Assembly (NCBI GenBank): GCA_946122785.1
Contig: CAMGYJ010000002.1
Span: forward strand, 44,170,495-44,234,494
Reading direction: 5' to 3'
DNA from: Linum tenue
Taxonomy: Eukaryota; Streptophyta; Magnoliopsida; Malpighiales; Linaceae
DNA: 64,000 bases
The position numbers were made by a program, and so were the translations under genes. How positions within the stretch are numbered: position 1 is the first letter of the stretch; each line of letters opens with the position of its first letter. Below the pieces are notes generated by a model that was not told the origin of the DNA, did not search any database, and was given only the letters and a program-made list of their open reading frames with translations. This document shows, one piece after another, positions 59,690 to 64,000 of this stretch.

Positions 59690-61420
59690 TCAAAGCTAAC
59701 TGTTACAACTTTGTTGCATGATGCTCTGTGTCCAATCCTGCAAGTTGTTTCATCGATTTCATCCGGTAAACTCATTGAAGAAACCTGCAAGAGAAAGTTC
59801 GCAATGCAATTCGATTATTGTACAACAATAAACCTTGACTTCGTTTTGTTAGATGAGGCAACATTTAGCAACATCATTCAGGTGGGTTCTCATTATTGAG
59901 ATGACGTTTGAGACTCGAGTCTTGAGACTTGAGACAACAGCATTGATGATGGTCATATATGTTTCTATTCTTCATATTAAAACGGGAAAAAGGGAACCCT
60001 GCTCCCTGCAATTTAAATAGATGTTTAGCGTCTATTCTATCTTAAATGTAAGTGAGATGTAATGGTTAGCCTAGAAACTAGTTGCCTCATTTTGCATTGA
60101 CTATCAGCATTGAAGTTCACTCTTTGGCTCTTCCTTTATCTCTAGATTCTGTCTTGAAACTGGGGTAAAATGTCAAACTAAACAGTCTTATAAGAAATAT
60201 GGCATTGCAACCCCAAGATCTAACAGTAAGATCAGAGGAGAGAGTTCTCAACGCGATTCTGATGTGGTGCTTGCAAGCCAAGGAACTATGTGTGTGAGAA
60301 GCAGTGGATGAACTAGTTGCTATCAAAACCATTGAGCTACTTTTTGGTGAGCGGATTTAGTCTCTGAATGAACTGCTGCCATTTATCCGGTTTCCATTGC
60401 TCCCGCACAACTTACTTAAAAGGGTAAGTAGGGCTCCTGAGATATAATTTCACCAAATAAATCATTTAGGAGATTACTAAAAAGCTTTGTTTGATTATGC
60501 TACACAGTTGGATCAGAGCAACCTCTGCAAGCAGATTGACATTTTTCATGATCTTGTAAGTAACTTTCCTCCAATATAGCATTAGTACGAACGAGTAAGA
60601 TTTGTTTCTTATTCTTTTTCTTGAATTTCACAGGTGAGGGAGGCAGTCACCTATATGGATTTCGGACTGACTAACAACTATGGAGGAAATGACCTGAAGT
60701 AAGAATCTTATACCTTTTCTTCTATTCTCATGAACATCACTGGAGAATGATCATCATTAGCATATTCATTATCATTATGAAAAGAAAAGGCAGAATCAAT
60801 TTCAGTGTTTTATAATTTACTCTGTTGGTGTTCGGATTTCTAGAGAATCGACATAACAACAAGCTGTCCAACTTCAAGATACACAGACCCTAAAGCTTTG
60901 GCATCAAGGACCTATCAGGTTTGGAACAAGCTCAAACTGTCGGTTAAGCTTCCTCTCCACAGTACCATTATTCGTCACTGATTTGCTTTGGTCTTTCTTC
61001 TAGGGAATGTGCTTTGCTGGACCGAGAATGGAAGATGGACGAGTACGCTCGTGGTGGATGGTTGACATTGGCCAAGATCATCAGGTATTATATGATCGTC
61101 TCGTGCCTTGTTTGCTAGAACTAATAGCTCGTTGTTGCCTACTCCATAAGGCAAGCATAAAATTCGGATTCGTGTTATGCAGCTTATGTGCAACTACTAC
61201 ACGTTGAGGCTAGACGGCTCAAGAGCATACATAAGGTCTTGGAGATTCCAGGTAAAGAGTTTGGTATCTGACTTTGGCTTGAAAGATTCCAGGTAAAGAG
61301 TTTGGTATCTGACTTTGGCTTGAAACCATTCGTTCCTATTTTCCGCGGACTTGAACTGAAACAGTTGCTCATTGGATTACAGGGCTCGTTGGATGCTAAG
61401 ACAAACAATCTAGTTATGCT
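59690..61420 (+). pseudogene. BTB/BACK/discoidin-domain protein fragment (At2g30600-like), broken
   Basis: The family joins BTB, BACK and F5/8-type C domains and is thought to bridge substrates to cullin-3 ligases. Exons recognised: about 59,696-59,881 (CPILQVVSSISSGKLIEETC), about 60,208-60,423 (BACK: DLTVRSEERVLNAILMWCLQ), 60508-60555, 60634-60698 and 60844-60918 (CPTSRYTDPKALASRTYQ). They continue with 61004-61084 (FAGPRMEDGRVRSWWMVDIG), 61183-61251 (LMCNYYTLRLDGSRAYIRSW) and one from 61383 (GSLDAKT). Most splice sites are intact, so this is not a retrocopy. TGA at 60295 and TAG at 60358 break the BACK exon. The N-terminal BTB domain and the rest of the C-terminus are missing, so it is a truncated gene relic. 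Confidence 0.82.
61243..61324 (+). repeat. 41-bp tandem duplication across an exon/intron border
   Basis: AGATTCCAGGTAAAGAGTTT... at 61243-61283 repeats exactly at 61284-61324. It copies the exon end and its GT donor (CAG/GTAAAG), so the pseudogene now has two identical donor sites. Confidence 0.92.
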
Positions 61421-61833
61421 CCTAACAGGCCATTTTGTTAGGAGATACTAACAGGGTAGGATAGATGGCCACGTCGTCGAGCCGGATCGGACGTTGGAGG
61501 AGGATTGGCGCCGACTTGTGAGAGGAAGAGAGCCGAGTCCATCGGCTGCCCTAATTCCACTATCCAAAAGGGGCCCACAAATTCAAAAAAATGACTGCAT
61601 GTTCTTAGTTTCCTTCTCTCTTCAAATCACTTCGTCAGTTTTCATTCTCTCTCCTCAAAAACTTTTTTGTTTCCTCCTCCCCTTTTCTCCCAACAATCAC
61701 CAGAACCACTCTCCGACTCTAACGAAGTAGACGACGACGACTGTGAAAACGACGGCGACGACGGTATCGCGACAAGGAAGAAGTTGTCGGCGACGGTGGC
61801 TGTGCTTGAAGGAAGAAGACGACGGTAACCGTG

Positions 61834-61875
<42 letters not shown>

Positions 61876-62152
61876 CTTCACCTTGCTTATTGTGATTCAA
61901 TCGAGTTTCTGAAGATTGTTCTATTTTTCTTTTGATTTTGTTTCTTGGATTCTGATTTTGTGTTTCAAAGAAATAAGTAGTGTTTGAAGTTAGGGTTTCA
62001 TGGATTCGACTAGATCTGGGTTTTTCTTTTTCTGCGTTTTTTGTATGAGTTTGATGGATTTGTTTTCTGGTAACTTAGATTTGACTGGATCTGGGTTGCT
62101 TTCTTTTGTGGATTATGTGGATATGTTTTCTGGGTTTGTGGATGTGTTTTCT
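61421..62152. other. Leader-like interval with CT microsatellite
   Basis: GC-rich patches with GACGACGACG/GGCGACGACGG runs (about 61,730-61,830), a (CT)n tract and then T-rich, intron-like sequence. This resembles the promoter and 5' UTR plus first intron of a plant gene, but no coding exon could be tied to it other than the small ORF at 62784. Confidence 0.4.
61840..61872 (+). repeat. (CT)n microsatellite
   Basis: About 16 uninterrupted CT units, common in plant 5' UTRs. Confidence 0.95.
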
Positions 62153-62718
62153 GGATTATGTGGATATGTTTTCTGAGTTTGTGGATGTGACTGGATCTGG
62201 GTCTGGGTTGCTTTGTTTGTGGATTTTGTGGATTTGATTAGATCTGGGTTGCTTTGTTTTCTGGGTTTTGTGGATATGTTTTGTGTGCGTTCCGATATTA
62301 GTTCTGTTCGGGCAGGATATCAGTTTTTAATTGCCTGGATAGTTGTTTGATATATCTGGATATTCCTAGATTGATATTGGTTTTTGCGACCATGATATCA
62401 TTTGTGAATTGCCTAGATAGTTGTTTGATATATTTGGATTATGTGGATATGTTTTCTGGGTTTGTCGATGTGATTGGATCTGGGTCTGGGTTGCTTTGTT
62501 TGTGGATTTTGTGGATTTGATTGGATCTGGGTTACTTTGTTTTTTAGGTTTTTTGGATATGTTTTGTGTGCGTTCCGATATTAGTTCTGTTCGGGCAGGA
62601 TATCAGTTTTTAATTGTCTGGATAGTTGTTTGATATATCTAGATATTCCTACATTGATATTGATTTTGGTCGACCATGATATCATTTGTGAATTGCCTGG
62701 ATAGTTGCTTGATATATT
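62153..62718 (+). repeat. Tandem duplication, two 283-bp units
   Basis: GGATTATGTGGATATGTTTT at 62153 recurs at 62436, and GTGTGCGTTCCGATATTAG at about 62,283 recurs at about 62,566, keeping the same spacing and few differences. A shorter, partial copy of the first 30 bases lies at about 62,110. It appears to lie in an intron or leader. Confidence 0.9.
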
Positions 62719-62783
62719 TAGATATGACTTGTTTGATATTACTTCTTATGGTTGGGGTATTCGTTATGTGAAGTCGAGCTGCA

Positions 62784-62954
62784 ATGACAAGAACTAAATC
62801 AACTGCAATGAGGACCACATCAGAAGGCGAAACCTTTAGGCCTAAATGTGCCAAACAACAACAACAAAATGAGGACCAAGAAATTGAGGATGAAGAAAGT
62901 GATGACCAAGGCGATGAGGGAAAAGGAAGAAAAGTTTATTTTAGATTTGTGTAG
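62784..62954 (+). CDS. Small charged ORF of 56 codons, possible last exon
   Basis: MTRTKSTAMRTTSEGETFRP then a Gln-rich patch (KQQQQNEDQ) and an acidic stretch (EIEDEESDDQGDEGKG) ending KGRKVYFRFV. It lies after the leader-like and duplicated sequence, so it could be a real short gene or a last exon. The start resembles the N-terminal tail of histone H3 (ARTKQTARKST), but nothing else does, so this is probably chance. No domain is recognised. Confidence 0.3.
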   Translation: MTRTKSTAMRTTSEGETFRPKCAKQQQQNEDQEIEDEESDDQGDEGKGRKVYFRFV

Positions 62955-63069
62955 TGTGATATTGGTTTGTAAAACTGAACTTAGAGTTAGATAATATTTA
63001 GGGAAGAATGTTGGTTTGTAGCAAGATGGATAATATTTTTTCAAATGTTGGATATAATTACCAACATAA

Positions 63070-63990
63070 ATTCTTATTCAAAAATATACCGTAACCTCCG
63101 AGAAAAATATCCGTCTTTATGTAGAATAATATCCTTAAAGCTCAGACTAATACTTCTTTTTGTTTGGAAAGTTATAATCTCCATGTCGGAATGACTTTGA
63201 CTACTAATTGTATCGAGTGTTCTCACTAGTTTAGCGTACTAGAAAACCATAGCAGACCAATATCCGTACACAATAAAAATAATATCCACACCACCCATAA
63301 CAATATCCGTTCCTCACATAATAAATATCCTCACCTATACAAACTAATATCCATCGCTCAAAGACTAATTTCTATCTGTCTTAGACTAATATCCGACTAC
63401 ACAGCCAACATATCCACACATCTCATACTAATATCCTCCAATCACATAATAATATCTTATCACCACAGACAAAAATCGAACCACCCTACATTGTGTTCAA
63501 ACCATTTCCACATTATCGTCTTCTAAACCTGAAACCAAAACTCGAACCCTGTACCTGAAACCCTAACCCTAAACACTAACACAAAGCTTGAACCCTAAAC
63601 TCTAAACCTCAACCCCAAACCCTGAACCCTAAACCCCCTAAACCCCAAATACGAATCCTAAACCCTAAACTCCAAATTCTAAACTGTAAACCTTAATTCT
63701 AAATCCTAAACCCTTACACCAAACCCTAAATTGATATAAGCATATACAACAAAGATCCAAACCACCCAGACTATTATCGGACGGTAGCAGACTAATACCC
63801 ACCACACACAGATTAATATATTACCACCGAAAACTAATACCCACTACGCACAGATTCATATCTGAACATCAGAAACTAATACCAATTACACATAAACTCT
63901 AAACCTTAATCGCTAATTAAACTAAATTTCAATACAAACATAGGTAAACATCCACACAAAACAAATCCAAACCACCCAAAATAATATATG
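63070..63990. repeat. Degenerate repeats with CTAATATCC motif
   Basis: (A/C)TAATATCC(A/G) recurs roughly every 25-35 bases from 63,240 to 63,470, and as CTAATACCCAC from 63,790 to 63,890. It is interrupted by the telomere-like block. The units are too diverged for an exact period. Confidence 0.55.
63530..63735 (+). repeat. Degenerate interstitial telomere-like repeat
   Basis: About 200 bases of CCCTAAA-type heptamers with many variants (CCCTAAA, CCCTGAA, CCCCAAA, TCCTAAA). CCCTAAA is the usual plant telomere unit. The decay and the non-telomeric flanks show it is interstitial, not a chromosome end. Confidence 0.75.
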
Positions 63991-64000
63991 TTCACCATAA

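Noticed and set aside
61642..61881. Minus-strand ORF with Glu-Arg repeats
   Set aside because: It is a translation of the (CT)n microsatellite.

Overview
This window looks like nuclear DNA from a flowering plant, probably a eudicot. The evidence is spliceosomal introns with GT/AG borders, plant gene families (a B2-type cyclin, a BTB/BACK protein, FRA8-like exostosin and UGT71-like glycosyltransferase fragments) and plant transposon families (Tat/Ogre-type Gypsy, hAT, Mutator-like foldback, Tourist-type MITE, Helitron, LINE). The species cannot be told from the sequence. Host genes are few; most of the window is transposable elements nested in one another. All comparisons were made by eye.

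Left part (1-15,299): the last four exons of a cyclin B2 gene (57-977, +). Then come a Helitron end, a MITE and a small hAT element, followed by about 4.5 kb of low-coding DNA with a diverged duplicated segment (about 3,340-3,545 and 6,960-7,190) and one possible minus-strand exon. The 3' end of a Tat-type Gypsy element (about 7,655-11,470) carries a broken, spliced antisense ORF and a 511-bp LTR. Next are an internally deleted hAT-like element (11,586-13,261) and a 1.06-kb foldback element (13,502-14,566).

Middle (15,300-25,102): one 9.8-kb hAT transposon with an exact 8-bp target duplication. It holds a decayed BED-finger/hAT transposase, fragments of two unrelated host glycosyltransferase genes, and a 4.4-kb insertion. 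That insertion has TG...CA ends and a 5-bp target duplication but is internally a giant palindrome.

25,103-41,991: a TIR element with a gene-like core (25,499-26,460) and a LINE remnant. The LINE is split by a very young 13.4-kb Ogre/Tat-like element (28,524-41,953). Its two LTRs are almost identical, a later Tourist-type MITE sits in the 5' LTR, only a gag fragment is present, no pol was seen, and a minisatellite of about 24 units precedes the 3' LTR.

41,992-56,272: diverged tandem repeats, a tetranucleotide microsatellite, two related Helitrons (one apparently inserted in the 5' end of the other), a hAT-like remnant, a reversed solo LTR related to the 13.4-kb element, and more transposon ends.

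Right part (56,273-64,000): a likely intact small membrane-protein gene (58,874-59,158, -), a spliced but broken BTB/BACK/discoidin gene fragment (about 59,690-61,420, +), a 283-bp tandem duplication, a 56-codon ORF, and degenerate telomere-like repeats near the end. No operon-like or pathway relationship between the host genes is visible; the layout reflects repeated transposon insertion.
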